This document shows positions 27,618 through 37,100 of a stretch of 64,000 bases of DNA, one piece after another. How positions within the stretch are numbered: position 1 is the first letter of the stretch; each line of letters opens with the position of its first letter. Origin of the DNA: Cellvibrio sp. KY-YJ-3. Lineage in GTDB: Bacteria; Pseudomonadota; Gammaproteobacteria; Pseudomonadales; Cellvibrionaceae. The notes beneath the pieces were generated by a model. The model ran no database searches, was not told where the DNA came from, and worked only from the letters and a program-made list of their open reading frames with translations. The stretch spans positions 2,122,001 through 2,186,000 of the forward strand of contig NZ_CP031727.1 in the NCBI RefSeq assembly GCF_008806955.1, read 5' to 3'. Both the position numbers and the translations under genes were made by a program.

Positions 27618-27649
27618 TTGCCAATACTAAATCACAGTGATTTAATTAA
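27618..27649 (+). promoter_or_regulatory. Fructokinase promoter with ROK-cluster operator
   Basis: TTGCCA (27618-27623), 17 bases, TTTAAT (27641-27646). TCACAGTGATTTAATTAA (27632-27649) matches the site in the MFS/ROK divergent promoter at 17 of 18 positions and overlaps the -10. AAATCAC-A-GTGATTT (27629-27643) is a perfect dyad. Confidence 0.7.
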
Positions 27650-27716
27650 TCGCATTGGTAGCCCTTAGTGGTATTCAACAATAAAGCAAGTGGCACTAGC
27701 CGTTTAAGAGATATGT

Positions 27717-28661
27717 ATGCAGCTTGAGTCTCCCCAAATCGATAAGCGTTTACTGGGTGCCATTGAAGCGGGTGGCACCAAATTTAATTGTGCCGTGGCG
27801 GATATGCAGGGCAAGGTGCTGGCGCAAGCGGCATTTCCCACGACAACCCCGGCAGAAACACTGGCTCTAGCGCGCAATTTTTTCAGTGGTGCTTTGCGTG
27901 AGCACGATAGCTCACTGGCAGCGATGGGCATTGCCAGTTTTGGCCCGGTGGAATTGGATCGCGGTGCGCCTAATTATGGTTTTATCACCAAAACGCCCAA
28001 AGCCGGTTGGTCAAATACCGATATTTGCGGTTATTTCCGCACAGCCTTTAATGTGCCCGTTGCTTTTGAAACCGATGTTAATGGTGCGGCTTGGGGTGAG
28101 TTGGTCGCTGGTGCTGCACGTGATTGCAGCCATTTTATTTATGTCACTGTTGGTACCGGTATAGGTGCCGGCATAGTAGTGAATGGCAAATTGTTGCAGG
28201 GCGTCACCCATCCGGAAGTCGGGCACATGCTGATGCCGCGCGCTTCGCTGCAGGACGACTACCAGGGTTGCTGCCCGTTTCACAAAGGCTGTTTGGAAGG
28301 TTTGGCATCTGGCACCGCCATCAATAAACGCTGGGGTATTAACGGCAAAGACCTACCCGACGACCACGCTGCCTGGGACTATGAAGCCCATTATTTGGCG
28401 ACTATGTGCGTGAATTTAACCCAGTGTTTTGCACCGCAAAAAATTATTTTAGGCGGTGGGGTGATGGATAAAAAATTACTCTTTCCGCTGGTGCGTAGTA
28501 AGTTTCTGGAATTAATTAATGGCTACGCGCCGGAATCGATTTTAACGCGGGTGGATCAATACATAGTGCCTACTGGCCTTGATGGTAAAGCGGGAATTGT
28601 GGGGGCGATTGATTTGGCGTTAATGGAGTTAGGCACTGCACAAGTGCCGCACTCGTTTTAG
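27717..28661 (+). CDS. ROK-family fructokinase
   Basis: The 314-residue protein has the ATP-binding start GAIEAGGTKFNCAV, the zinc-binding stretch GHMLMPR followed by DYQGCCPFHKGCLEGLASG (one His, three Cys), and a catalytic Asp in FETDVNGAAWGE. This matches YdhR/ScrK-type ROK fructokinases more than glucokinases. It would phosphorylate fructose in the cytoplasm. It has its own promoter sharing the cluster motif and its own terminator. Glucose or mannose kinase activity cannot be excluded. Confidence 0.9.
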   Translation: MQLESPQIDKRLLGAIEAGGTKFNCAVADMQGKVLAQAAFPTTTPAETLALARNFFSGALREHDSSLAAMGIASFGPVELDRGAPNYGFITKTPKAGWSNTDICGYFRTAFNVPVAFETDVNGAAWGELVAGAARDCSHFIYVTVGTGIGAGIVVNGKLLQGVTHPEVGHMLMPRASLQDDYQGCCPFHKGCLEGLASGTAINKRWGINGKDLPDDHAAWDYEAHYLATMCVNLTQCFAPQKIILGGGVMDKKLLFPLVRSKFLELINGYAPESILTRVDQYIVPTGLDGKAGIVGAIDLALMELGTAQVPHSF

Positions 28662-28726
28662 TTTTTTAGTTCTTGTTTGTTTTTTTGCTCGTCTAGCTTG
28701 TCGTGGCAGATTCGTCTGCCTTTTGT

Positions 28727-28757
28727 GCCCGATGCGGTAATCGCATCGGGCTTTTTT
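28727..28757. terminator. Terminator between the fructokinase gene and hemN
   Basis: GCCCGATGCG, loop GTAAT, CGCATCGGGC, then T6. Lies between convergent genes. Confidence 0.9.
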
Positions 28758-28778
28758 ATTTTGGCTAGAGAGATATTT

Positions 28779-30182
28779 CTAAATAATTTTAGAATAGCGA
28801 ATCTGTGCTGAATCCTGTTTGGCTTTTTGCAGATATTCATCAAACACCATACACACCCGACGAATTAATAAACGTCCTTTATTGTGTACGCTAATGCCTT
28901 TCGCATCGATATTGAGCAACCCATCTTCTTGCATAGGTTTTAATTGCGCGAGCTCATTTGCAAAATAATGGGCAGCTTCTATATCAAACACCTCCTGTAA
29001 TTCGGCGAAGTCCAATTTGCAGTGACAAATGAGGCGATTAATCACAAAGCGGCGCAGCAGGTCTTCATCGTTCAGGGTAAAACCTTTATTGATGGGCAAT
29101 AAACCCATGTCCATTTTTTGCTGATAAGCATTTAATTCCTTGGCGTTTTGCACGTATACATTGTCGATCATGCTGATGGAGGAAACACCCACGGCCAATA
29201 AATCGCAATCACCGTGGGTGGAGTAGCCCTGGAAATTGCGTTGCAGTTTTCCAGCGTCTTGCGCGCGCGCCAATTCGTCATCGGGTTTCGCGAAATGATC
29301 CATACCTATGTAGCGATAGCCTGCTGCTTCCAACGTTTGAATCGCGAACTGCAGCATTTCCAGTTTGGCGCTGGCGGAGGGTAAATCCTGCTCGTTAATT
29401 AATTGCTGGCTTTTAAACAGATGCGGCATGTGCGCGTAGTTAAATAGCGATAAGCGGTCCGGATTCAGGTCGATCACCTTATTTAAGGTATCGCGCAAAC
29501 TGTTAATGGTTTGTAGCGGCAAACCGTAAATTAAATCCATGCTGATGGATTTATATTGCTGTGCGCGCAATGCCTGGGTGAGTTCACTCACTTGTCCCAC
29601 GGTGTTGTAGCGATTAACGGCATTTTGTACGCGCTCATCAAAATCCTGCACGCCCATACTGACACGATTGAAACCCAGCTCACGCAAATGCCCCATGGTT
29701 TTTGTGCTCACCCGACCAGGGTGAATTTCCACCGAAAATTCTCCGCTATCGTCATCGGCCAAAGTAAATAACCGGCGTGTAGCGTGCATCAATAGCGACA
29801 TTTCATCATCGCTAATAAAGGTTGGCGTGCCGCCGCCCCAATGCAATTGTTTAACGGTTTTATCCGTGTCAAATAAATCCGCATAGAGCGCCAACTCTTG
29901 AATCATGCGCTGTAAATAGGGCAGGGCGCGGCTTTTATTGTTAGTCACAATTTTGTTGCAGCCGCAGTAGTAACAGAGGCTATCGCAGAAGGGGATGTGA
30001 AAATACAGCGAGAGCGGGCGGCCAGCTTTATTGCTACGGCCGATGGCATTGCGCAGCGACGTTTCGCTGAAGGCTTCTTGGAATTGCGGTGCAGTAGGGT
30101 AGGAGGTGTAACGCGGCCCGGCCAGATCGTAACGCTGCAGCAGTTGTTTATCCCAATCCAGCGGTTGAACAAAGAGTGACAT
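28779..30182 (-). CDS. hemN: Oxygen-independent coproporphyrinogen III oxidase HemN
   Basis: The 467-residue radical SAM enzyme has the cluster motif FCDSLCYYCGCNK, the LHWGGGTPTFIS segment and the C-terminal HemN domain. It decarboxylates coproporphyrinogen III to protoporphyrinogen IX without oxygen. Start ATG 30182 (MSLFVQPLDW) matches the family; the frame stays open to 30308 but crosses the promoter. An ANR/FNR box centred 41.5 bases upstream of the inferred start of transcription indicates activation at low oxygen. Confidence 0.97.
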   Translation of the reverse strand: MSLFVQPLDWDKQLLQRYDLAGPRYTSYPTAPQFQEAFSETSLRNAIGRSNKAGRPLSLYFHIPFCDSLCYYCGCNKIVTNNKSRALPYLQRMIQELALYADLFDTDKTVKQLHWGGGTPTFISDDEMSLLMHATRRLFTLADDDSGEFSVEIHPGRVSTKTMGHLRELGFNRVSMGVQDFDERVQNAVNRYNTVGQVSELTQALRAQQYKSISMDLIYGLPLQTINSLRDTLNKVIDLNPDRLSLFNYAHMPHLFKSQQLINEQDLPSASAKLEMLQFAIQTLEAAGYRYIGMDHFAKPDDELARAQDAGKLQRNFQGYSTHGDCDLLAVGVSSISMIDNVYVQNAKELNAYQQKMDMGLLPINKGFTLNDEDLLRRFVINRLICHCKLDFAELQEVFDIEAAHYFANELAQLKPMQEDGLLNIDAKGISVHNKGRLLIRRVCMVFDEYLQKAKQDSAQIRYSKII

Positions 30183-30209
30183 TGGCAATTTTCCCGATGA
30201 GTTTTGCCC

Positions 30210-30260
30210 ATGGTAAAAACTTGTGCTGTGCAGTGACTTGATATGGATCAAGCCTATAAT
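30210..30260. promoter_or_regulatory. ANR/FNR box and divergent promoters of hemN and the 2OG oxygenase
   Basis: TTGATATGGATCAA (30238-30251) is a perfect TTGAT-N4-ATCAA box. For hemN, a -10 TACCAT (minus strand, 30215-30210) puts the box at about -41.5, the class II activation position. On the + strand TATAAT (30255-30260) lies so close that the box would be near -22, where a bound regulator would block transcription. Confidence 0.85.
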
Positions 30261-30331
30261 GCGGGCTATCTGAATAATTGCGCCGATTTTTACTGGCGTG
30301 CGCGCCATTTCTTTTTATTGACGATTTACCC

Positions 30332-30964
30332 ATGACCAATTCTCTCGATACTGTTTACGCTACCGACCTCGATTTGCTCTACGACGAGATCGCCGATGCC
30401 TTGGCCGGGTCGGGTTATATAGTGTTGCAAAACCCGCTGCCGGACGATTTATGTAATGGCTTATTGCTGAATTTGCAGCAGCAAGACACGGCGTTAAACC
30501 CCGCCGGTGTAGGGCGGCAGGGTGATTACCAGCGCAATAACACCATTCGTGGCGACGCAATCCAATGGTTGGAGCCAGGTGTTCCCGCTGTCACTGAATT
30601 TTTATGCTGGATGGATAAACTGCGTGAAGCCATGAACCAGCGTTTGTTTCTCGGTTTGTTTGATTACGAAAGCCACTATGCGGTTTATGAGCCGGGTGCG
30701 TTTTACCAAAAGCACCGCGATGCATTTCGCGGTAAACCCGGACGCAAGTTGTCCAGCGTGCTGTATTTGAATCCTGAGTGGGATAAAACCCAGGGCGGTG
30801 AATTGGTGCTCTATGATGAGGCGGGTGAGAATGAATTGCTGCGCCTTGCACCAGAATATGGCAGGCTGGTGTTGTTCTTGAGTGAAGATTTTCCGCATGA
30901 AGTGCTGCCGGCCACCGCCCGGCGCCAGAGTATTGCGGGTTGGTTTCGGATTAAACCCCTGTGA
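30332..30964 (+). CDS. 2-oxoglutarate/Fe(II) oxygenase, prolyl-hydroxylase type
   Basis: The 210-residue protein has the iron triad His128-x-Asp130 (YQKHRDAF) and His189 (FPHEV), and Arg198 in TARRQSIAGWF as the 2-oxoglutarate ligand. This is the SM-20/PiuC-like double-stranded beta-helix family. ATG 30332 is preferred; the frame opens at 30278 but runs through the likely start of transcription. Such enzymes hydroxylate proteins (for example a ribosomal protein or EF-Tu in pseudomonads). The divergent arrangement with hemN and the shared box suggest opposite control by oxygen. Confidence 0.88.
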   Translation: MTNSLDTVYATDLDLLYDEIADALAGSGYIVLQNPLPDDLCNGLLLNLQQQDTALNPAGVGRQGDYQRNNTIRGDAIQWLEPGVPAVTEFLCWMDKLREAMNQRLFLGLFDYESHYAVYEPGAFYQKHRDAFRGKPGRKLSSVLYLNPEWDKTQGGELVLYDEAGENELLRLAPEYGRLVLFLSEDFPHEVLPATARRQSIAGWFRIKPL

Positions 30965-31145
30965 TGCCCGCTTGACCCAAATTGCGTATGCGTTGGCAGC
31001 TTTATTGCAACGGTTGGATGTAGCCTGCTGAAATTCTCCGGGGACGGGAGAAACGGACATCAGGGAGGAGACTTCGGCGGGCGCTATAACAATGCTAAAA
31101 GCGCATACTCTAGAGAGCGAGGCCGCGATGTTAAAGGAAGTCACT

Positions 31146-32600
31146 ATGAGTGAAATGAAAATAGATTGGCAGAATTATCACTCTGGCCATTTCTATGATG
31201 AACTGATTCGCGCGCCCGGCCAAGCCCGTCCGGAAACCCGTCACCTCGCCCAGTATCTCGCCTCGCTCAGTGGTGCAGAATTACAAGAGCGAAAGTTGTC
31301 GGCCGAACTCGCTATTAAAACCATGGGCATTTCATTTACCGTTTACAGCGATGCTGGCAACATCGACCGCGAATGGCCCTTTGATATTATTCCGCGCATT
31401 ATTCCGCAACGTGAATGGCAAAAAACCGAACGCGGATTAATCCAGCGTTTAACCGCGTTAAATTTATTTATTAATGACATCTACAACGATCAAAAAATTA
31501 TTAAAGATCGTGTTGTGCCCGCTTACCTCTTTGAAGATTCGGTCAATTTCCGCAAAGAATGTATCGGCATGAAACCCGCCTATGGCGTGTGGTCGCATAT
31601 TTGCGGCAGCGATTTAATTCGCGACGACAAAGGTGAATTTTTTGTGCTGGAAGATAACTTGCGTGTCCCTTCCGGCGTGTCCTACATGCTGGAAAACCGC
31701 AAGGTGACCAAACGAGTATTTCCGGAGCTGTTTGAAAATCACAATATTGTGCCGGTTACCGAATATCCCAATCAATTATTTGACACACTTGCATCGCTTT
31801 CACCGCGTCAATCCGAGCGCCCGGAAATTGTGGTGCTTACGCCCGGTATTTATAACTCCGCTTATTTTGAACATTCTTATCTCGCCCAACAAATGGGTGT
31901 GGAATTGGTGGAAGGCAGTGATTTAGTGGTAGATAGCGATGACTGCGTTTATATGCGCAGCATCGATGGTTTAAAACGCGTGGATGTCATTTACCGCCGT
32001 ATCGACGATTTATTTTTGGACCCGGACATGTTCAACCCGGATTCAGTACTCGGTGTGCGCGGTTTAATGCGCGCTTGGTTAAAAGGTAATGTTGCACTTG
32101 CCAATGCACCCGGCGCCGGTGTGGCAGATGACAAAGTCATCTACACCTTTGTACCGGACATGATCAAATATTATTTAGGCGAGGAGCCCATTCTGCCGAA
32201 CGTGCCCAGCTATTTGTGTGTGGATAAAAAGCAGTGCGATTATGTGCTCACTAACCTCGATAAATTAGTCGTGAAACCCGCGAACGAATCGGGCGGCTAC
32301 GGCATGATTATCGGCCCGCAAGCGAGCAAAAAAGAACTCGCTGAATTTGCTGAACGTATTAAAGCCAATCCGCGCAACTACATGGCGCAGCCCTTAATTT
32401 CATTATCAACTGCACCGATTCTTACCAATGGCAATGCCGAGGCGCGCCATATTGATTTGCGCCCCTTTGTCTTGCAGGGGCGCGAGCATCATGTAACGCC
32501 GGGCGGTTTAACCCGAGTGGCGATGCGCAAAGGTTCCTATGTGGTGAATTCATCGCAAGGTGGCGGTAGTAAAGATACCTGGATTGTGGTGGAGGACTAA
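31146..32600 (+). CDS. Circularly permuted type 2 ATP-grasp protein
   Basis: The 484-residue protein starts at ATG 31146 after AAGGAAG; ATGs at 31128 and 31092 are in frame. It carries the family segments LNLFINDIYNDQKI, LEDNLRVPSGVSYMLENRKV, LTPGIYNSAYFEHSYLAQQMG and the glycine-rich nucleotide loop VVKPANESGGYGMIIG. ATP-grasp enzymes of this type are predicted to join amino acids or peptides by an acyl phosphate. The next gene (alpha-E) starts 3 bases later. The pair normally travels with a transglutaminase-like gene and Anbu, here found 8-18 kb away. Confidence 0.93.
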   Translation: MSEMKIDWQNYHSGHFYDELIRAPGQARPETRHLAQYLASLSGAELQERKLSAELAIKTMGISFTVYSDAGNIDREWPFDIIPRIIPQREWQKTERGLIQRLTALNLFINDIYNDQKIIKDRVVPAYLFEDSVNFRKECIGMKPAYGVWSHICGSDLIRDDKGEFFVLEDNLRVPSGVSYMLENRKVTKRVFPELFENHNIVPVTEYPNQLFDTLASLSPRQSERPEIVVLTPGIYNSAYFEHSYLAQQMGVELVEGSDLVVDSDDCVYMRSIDGLKRVDVIYRRIDDLFLDPDMFNPDSVLGVRGLMRAWLKGNVALANAPGAGVADDKVIYTFVPDMIKYYLGEEPILPNVPSYLCVDKKQCDYVLTNLDKLVVKPANESGGYGMIIGPQASKKELAEFAERIKANPRNYMAQPLISLSTAPILTNGNAEARHIDLRPFVLQGREHHVTPGGLTRVAMRKGSYVVNSSQGGGSKDTWIVVED

Positions 32601-32603
32601 ACC

Positions 32604-33587
32604 ATGTTGTCTCGTGTTGCGGAACGTATTTATTGGTTGGGTCGTTACATGGAGCGCAGTGAAAATATTGCGCGGCTGGTCAATGTTAACTCGAATTTAT
32701 TATTGGATTTACCCTCTGGTGTGCGCGTGGGCTGGGGGTCATTAATTGATATCAGCGGTACTGGCAGTTATTTTGAACGCGGCGATACCCAGCTTGCGGA
32801 TGAAAAAACGGTGGTGAATTTTATTTTGGCGGACAAAAAAAATCCCGCCTCATTAATTAATTCCCTCAGCTTTGCCCGCGAGAATGCACGTATCACGCGC
32901 GAAACAATGCCCATGGAAGCCTGGGAGTTAATCAATGATTTGTATCACTACATTCGCGAGCGTGCTGACAAAGTCACTTCGCGTCGTGATCGCAGCACAA
33001 TTCTGCTGCATGTAATCAGCAGTGTGCAGCAATTTACGGGTTTGCTCTCTGGCTGCATGAGTCACAACAACGCCTACGATTTAATTCGCATTGGCCGCAA
33101 CCTTGAGCGCGCCGATATGACCACGCGCATTGTGGATGCCGGCTTGGTGAATTTATTGCCGCACTTATCCATTGGCGGCACCGAAGTCCTGGAGCCTTAC
33201 GACAATATTTTATGGATGAGTGTATTGCGTTCACTCAGCGCTTATCAAATGTATCGCCAGCAAGTGCGCGACCGGGTGAACGCCAACGCAGTGGTTAAAT
33301 TTTTATTGCAAAACGAGGATTTCCCCCGCGCCGTCGCTCACTGCCTAAAACAATTGGAACAGTGTTTGTGGGCGCTGCCCAACAGTGAAAAAGTGTTGGC
33401 CTCTATTGTGAGTATTCAACACAAATTGGATGAAGCTGATTTGGACGAGCTACTGCAATCCGGCTTGCACGAATACATCGACGAGCTGCAATTAGCCATT
33501 GGCAATTTGCATTTCAGTATCGCCGAAACCTGGTTCTTGCCGGTAGTAGTTGCGCAGTCGCAATCACAAGAGCAAAAATCCGCGTGA
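32604..33587 (+). CDS. Alpha-E domain protein
   Basis: The 327-residue, mostly helical protein starts MLSRVAERIYWLGRYMERSE, the hallmark of the alpha-E domain, with repeats of the pattern in LIRIGRNLERADMTTRIVD. It has no known catalytic motif and probably partners the ATP-grasp protein, with which it is translationally close. The C-terminus ends in a Gln/Ser tail (AQSQSQEQKSA). A strong terminator follows at 33660. Confidence 0.92.
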   Translation: MLSRVAERIYWLGRYMERSENIARLVNVNSNLLLDLPSGVRVGWGSLIDISGTGSYFERGDTQLADEKTVVNFILADKKNPASLINSLSFARENARITRETMPMEAWELINDLYHYIRERADKVTSRRDRSTILLHVISSVQQFTGLLSGCMSHNNAYDLIRIGRNLERADMTTRIVDAGLVNLLPHLSIGGTEVLEPYDNILWMSVLRSLSAYQMYRQQVRDRVNANAVVKFLLQNEDFPRAVAHCLKQLEQCLWALPNSEKVLASIVSIQHKLDEADLDELLQSGLHEYIDELQLAIGNLHFSIAETWFLPVVVAQSQSQEQKSA

Positions 33588-33659
33588 TGGAATTTTAATG
33601 GCGGGAGTTATCCAGTATTTGTGTTGGTTTTTAAGTATTGCGTATAGTCCGACTAGGAC

Positions 33660-33685
33660 AAGACCCCGCGGGGTCTTTTTTTTGA
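33660..33685 (+). terminator. Terminator of the ATP-grasp/alpha-E operon
   Basis: AAGACCCCGCGGGGTCTT is a perfect 18-base palindrome followed by six more T residues. Confidence 0.9.
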
Positions 33686-33691
33686 CAGATG

Positions 33692-33707
33692 TTGACAACG
33701 TTGTCCA
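33692..33707. promoter_or_regulatory. LacI-type operator-like dyad upstream of the chitinase-like gene
   Basis: GACAACGTTGTC (33694-33705) is a perfect 12-bp palindrome with a central CG, as in LacI/GalR-family operators, extending imperfectly to TTGACAACGTTGTCCA. It is about 400 bases before the chitinase-like start. No LacI-family gene is in the window. Confidence 0.45.
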
Positions 33708-34107
33708 TGAGGCGTAAGTTAAACGCTACCGGCATCCCGTTCGGGTGTTGTTCTGTAGTTGGTTGTCTAGGTTTGTTGGAAAAAGTTATTGCACCTGTTG
33801 GGCAATAACAACGGAATAATAAAAATCTGACGAATTACGGGTTAATCGCTGAATAGTCTGCGAATGAATTGTGAATTTGAGTTGCTCAACTCGAAGGGGT
33901 TTTTTTGCCTGAAATAACCAGTTCATTACGCCCGCTGCAGTATTTGTTGTAGCCCCCTTTCTGTTATGCAGGGCCTGTTTTTTTGAATTGGTGTCACTGC
34001 GGTTCGTGTGTGTGTCTTTTGCGTTTGTGTGTTTGTTTAAAAATCTCCTGCACAGGAGCGGGCACCCTTTTGCCTGAAAAAAATCATCAACCATCGAGGG
34101 GAAAATA

Positions 34108-37100
34108 ATGAAGACAAAATCAATGCTGATGCTCTTGTCATCGGCGGGCTTATGGGTGGGGGCCAATGCCCATGCCTATAATTGCGCGCCCTTGCCTCAG
34201 TATGCACCAGGCACTTATAGCGCGGGTGCGCTGGTTAAAAATATCAATAAAGCATTTCGCTGCGACGTAGCGGGTTGGTGCAGTGTTGGTGGCCCCTATG
34301 AGCCGGGTGTGGGTTGGGCGGCCAGTAATGCCTGGACGGATCTAGGTGCGTGTGATGCAAACAATAATTCCAGCAGTATTGCATCCAGTGTCGCACTTTC
34401 CAGCATCGCACCATCCAGTGCAGCGCCATCGAGTATTGCCTCCAGTGTTGCGCTATCTAGTGTAGCTTTATCAAGTATTGCTTTATCAAGTGTCGCGCCT
34501 TCAAGCGTGGCTTCCTCCGTAAATTCCAGCACTCAGGGCGGCACTTGCCCCGGTATTAATATCTACCCCAATTGGACGCAAAAAGATTGGGCGGGTAATC
34601 CATCCCACGCGGCAGGTGGCGATCAAATGCAATACCAAGGCAAGGCCTACCGCGCCAATTGGTGGACACAAAGTATTCCCGGTAGCGATGGCTCCTGGAC
34701 ATTTGTCAGCAACTGCAGCGGCGGTGTGAGCAGTACAAGTTCATCCAGTGTGGTTTCTGTCAGCAGCAGCAGTGCAAGCTCTGCGAGTGTAATTTCACTC
34801 AGTAGTTCTTCAAAAAGTTCATCTTCCAGCTCTTCATCCAGTTCAGTCATTGTTGCTTCCTCTTCTTCTGTATCGGTGAGCAGCAGTAGTGTGAGTGTCG
34901 TGATTAGTGGTTATTATCCGACGCGTGTGAATCCGGTAAGCCTGAAAGTGAAAGGCTGGCCAAGTGATTTGGCGATGGGTTCTTTCACTGATAACAACGC
35001 TGCAGCAAACGATGCCTTGGCTGCGTCAGGTGTGGATTCTATTTTCGCTAACGAAGGCAATGGCACCGGCGATCGCGGTCAGGTCATTACGCCCGCTGTT
35101 ACTACACAAACCATTTTGCAGGCCCGCAATATTGAAAATGTCAGTGGGCGTTCGGTATTGCCGGTGATTGGTGTGGCGACTGCCGACGCAACCGGTATTG
35201 GCGCAGAGGATATTTTAAATAACGCCAATCTGGTCAAACATTTCCAAAATCTGATTCGTATTGCCGCTACTGTGCAAGCCAATAAAGATTCAACTCACGC
35301 GAATCCTGGTGCGTTGGTGCTGAACGCTGGCTTGTTGGCGCAATGGCAAACTAATCAAAATGGCAGCTTTAAAACTGCATTTGGTAGTGCAGGCAATTGG
35401 GTTGCGATTGATGTTAAACAAGCGGTGAAAGATGCGTTAACTAACGAAGCAAATTATGCGCTTGGCAGCCAATCACTGTCGGCTATTTACAATCTGAATA
35501 GTTTGAAAACCGAAGTGGACAGTGCATTGCAAAACAACATCACCGGTTGGGTACAGGCGCATAACTTATTGATCAAACGTTTAAGTCCGGATGTATCTTT
35601 CGGTTGGGTTGCTAGCGTATCCAGCCCAGGCAATAACACCTGGGTGCACACGGATTTTGATGGCTTGCAAGATGTGTGGGATGCCGCTGCATTTTCAGTA
35701 TCTACCTTTGCAAATGCAATTGGTGCTTATACGACGAATAATTATCGCCCTGACTTTTTAGCCTTTGATAAATCCGCTGATGATGGCTTATCGCCCTCTG
35801 CGCGTGCGGCTTATGCCTATGGCGCAAAAGAGTGGGAAAATTATTTGAACTATGTGCGTCAAGTAACCGATTCGTTATCGATTCCTGCAATGTTATGGCA
35901 AATTTCCGGCGGCCACTTGGCGAGCGTAAGTGAATCAATTGGCAGCTACAACTTAGCCAATGATTCGGGTACCGCTGGTACTTATTTTATGGGCGATAAA
36001 AGTATTGGCCGCAATATTAGTAATGTGCGCAGCGAAGTATTAAATATTCCGCTCAATGCTTCTGTGTATGCCGGTGCGATTAATGTAAATGCACTGTTAC
36101 AGCAAACTCCTGACTATGATTGGGGAACTTCTGGTTTGCGTCGTGCTGCATTTAGCAATGTGTTTGCAATTCTTTGGGGAAGCAAACAAGGTACTGCTGT
36201 TGTTCCAACCGCAACCAGTGCAACGGATAACGGCTGGTTGAAAAATAAAATTGCAGCCAACAAAGCCGCTGGTGGTATGCCTCTGTATGGTTCAGGCCAA
36301 TTAACAACGGCGAGTGCAATCACCTCAATTCCGCAATTGAATAGTGAATTGCTCAGCGTTGAAAATGCGATGAACAATCAGGCATTCCTTTACACAACAC
36401 CATCCAACGGTAAGGAGCCATCCAGCATCTATAAATGGGCGGATTTCTTGATGGCGCTCAATGCCATGCACAACGTTGGTGTGGGTCCAACCAAGTACTG
36501 GTTGCTTGATCCAACCAAAGACGACGCAACCAACATCAAGTACGCCAAAGTGGCGATTGCAGCGTTCCTCTCGCAAAGTATGAAAGAAACGATTCAGTAT
36601 GATGCCTGCGATGAAAACAACTGGTCGATCAACACCGGCGATCCTGTTAATTATCCAATCTCGGCGTCTTGCGGTCAGTTGCAACAGGATTATGCATCCT
36701 ACGGCCAGGATCCAATTACCGGTCGCGACAACCCATACTCCTGCCCGCGCAATCCTAAAATGGAAGTCACCGCCAACACCAACGCCAAGTGGTACGGTGC
36801 GCCGGGGCCTTTGTTTGCAGCACCCGACAGAGTGTTAGAGAAAAAAGGTTTGTTGGTTAACGGCAGTGTTGGCTACTGGGATTACGGTGCCTGGTTCCCG
36901 GCAGTAACCACGGTTGATAAATCAGCACAGGCTTACCTGCGTGAAGACGGTAAAGTTTACGATGGTCAAAAAGCCGGTAAATTTGTCTGGAACGGTAGTG
37001 CAGGTAAAAGTGTAGAAGGTTGTGGCTGGTGGGGGCGCGGTGTAATTCAAACCACCGGTCGCTTGAACTTTGGTAAGTTGAATCACTTCCTCGGCCGCAG

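Larger units (their letters stand above)
33588..34107. other. Long intergenic region before the chitinase-like gene
   Basis: These 520 bases hold the terminator at 33660, a LacI-type dyad at 33694-33705, and a GGCATCCCGTTCGGGTG hairpin-like stretch near 33730. The last 300 bases show no supported gene. A minus-strand open frame (33786-34166) lacks family features and overlaps the next gene. Confidence 0.6.

Noticed and set aside
33786-34166. Minus-strand open frame of 126 codons before the chitinase-like gene
   Set aside because: It overlaps the start and signal peptide of the chitinase-like gene and has no recognisable domain or ribosome site.
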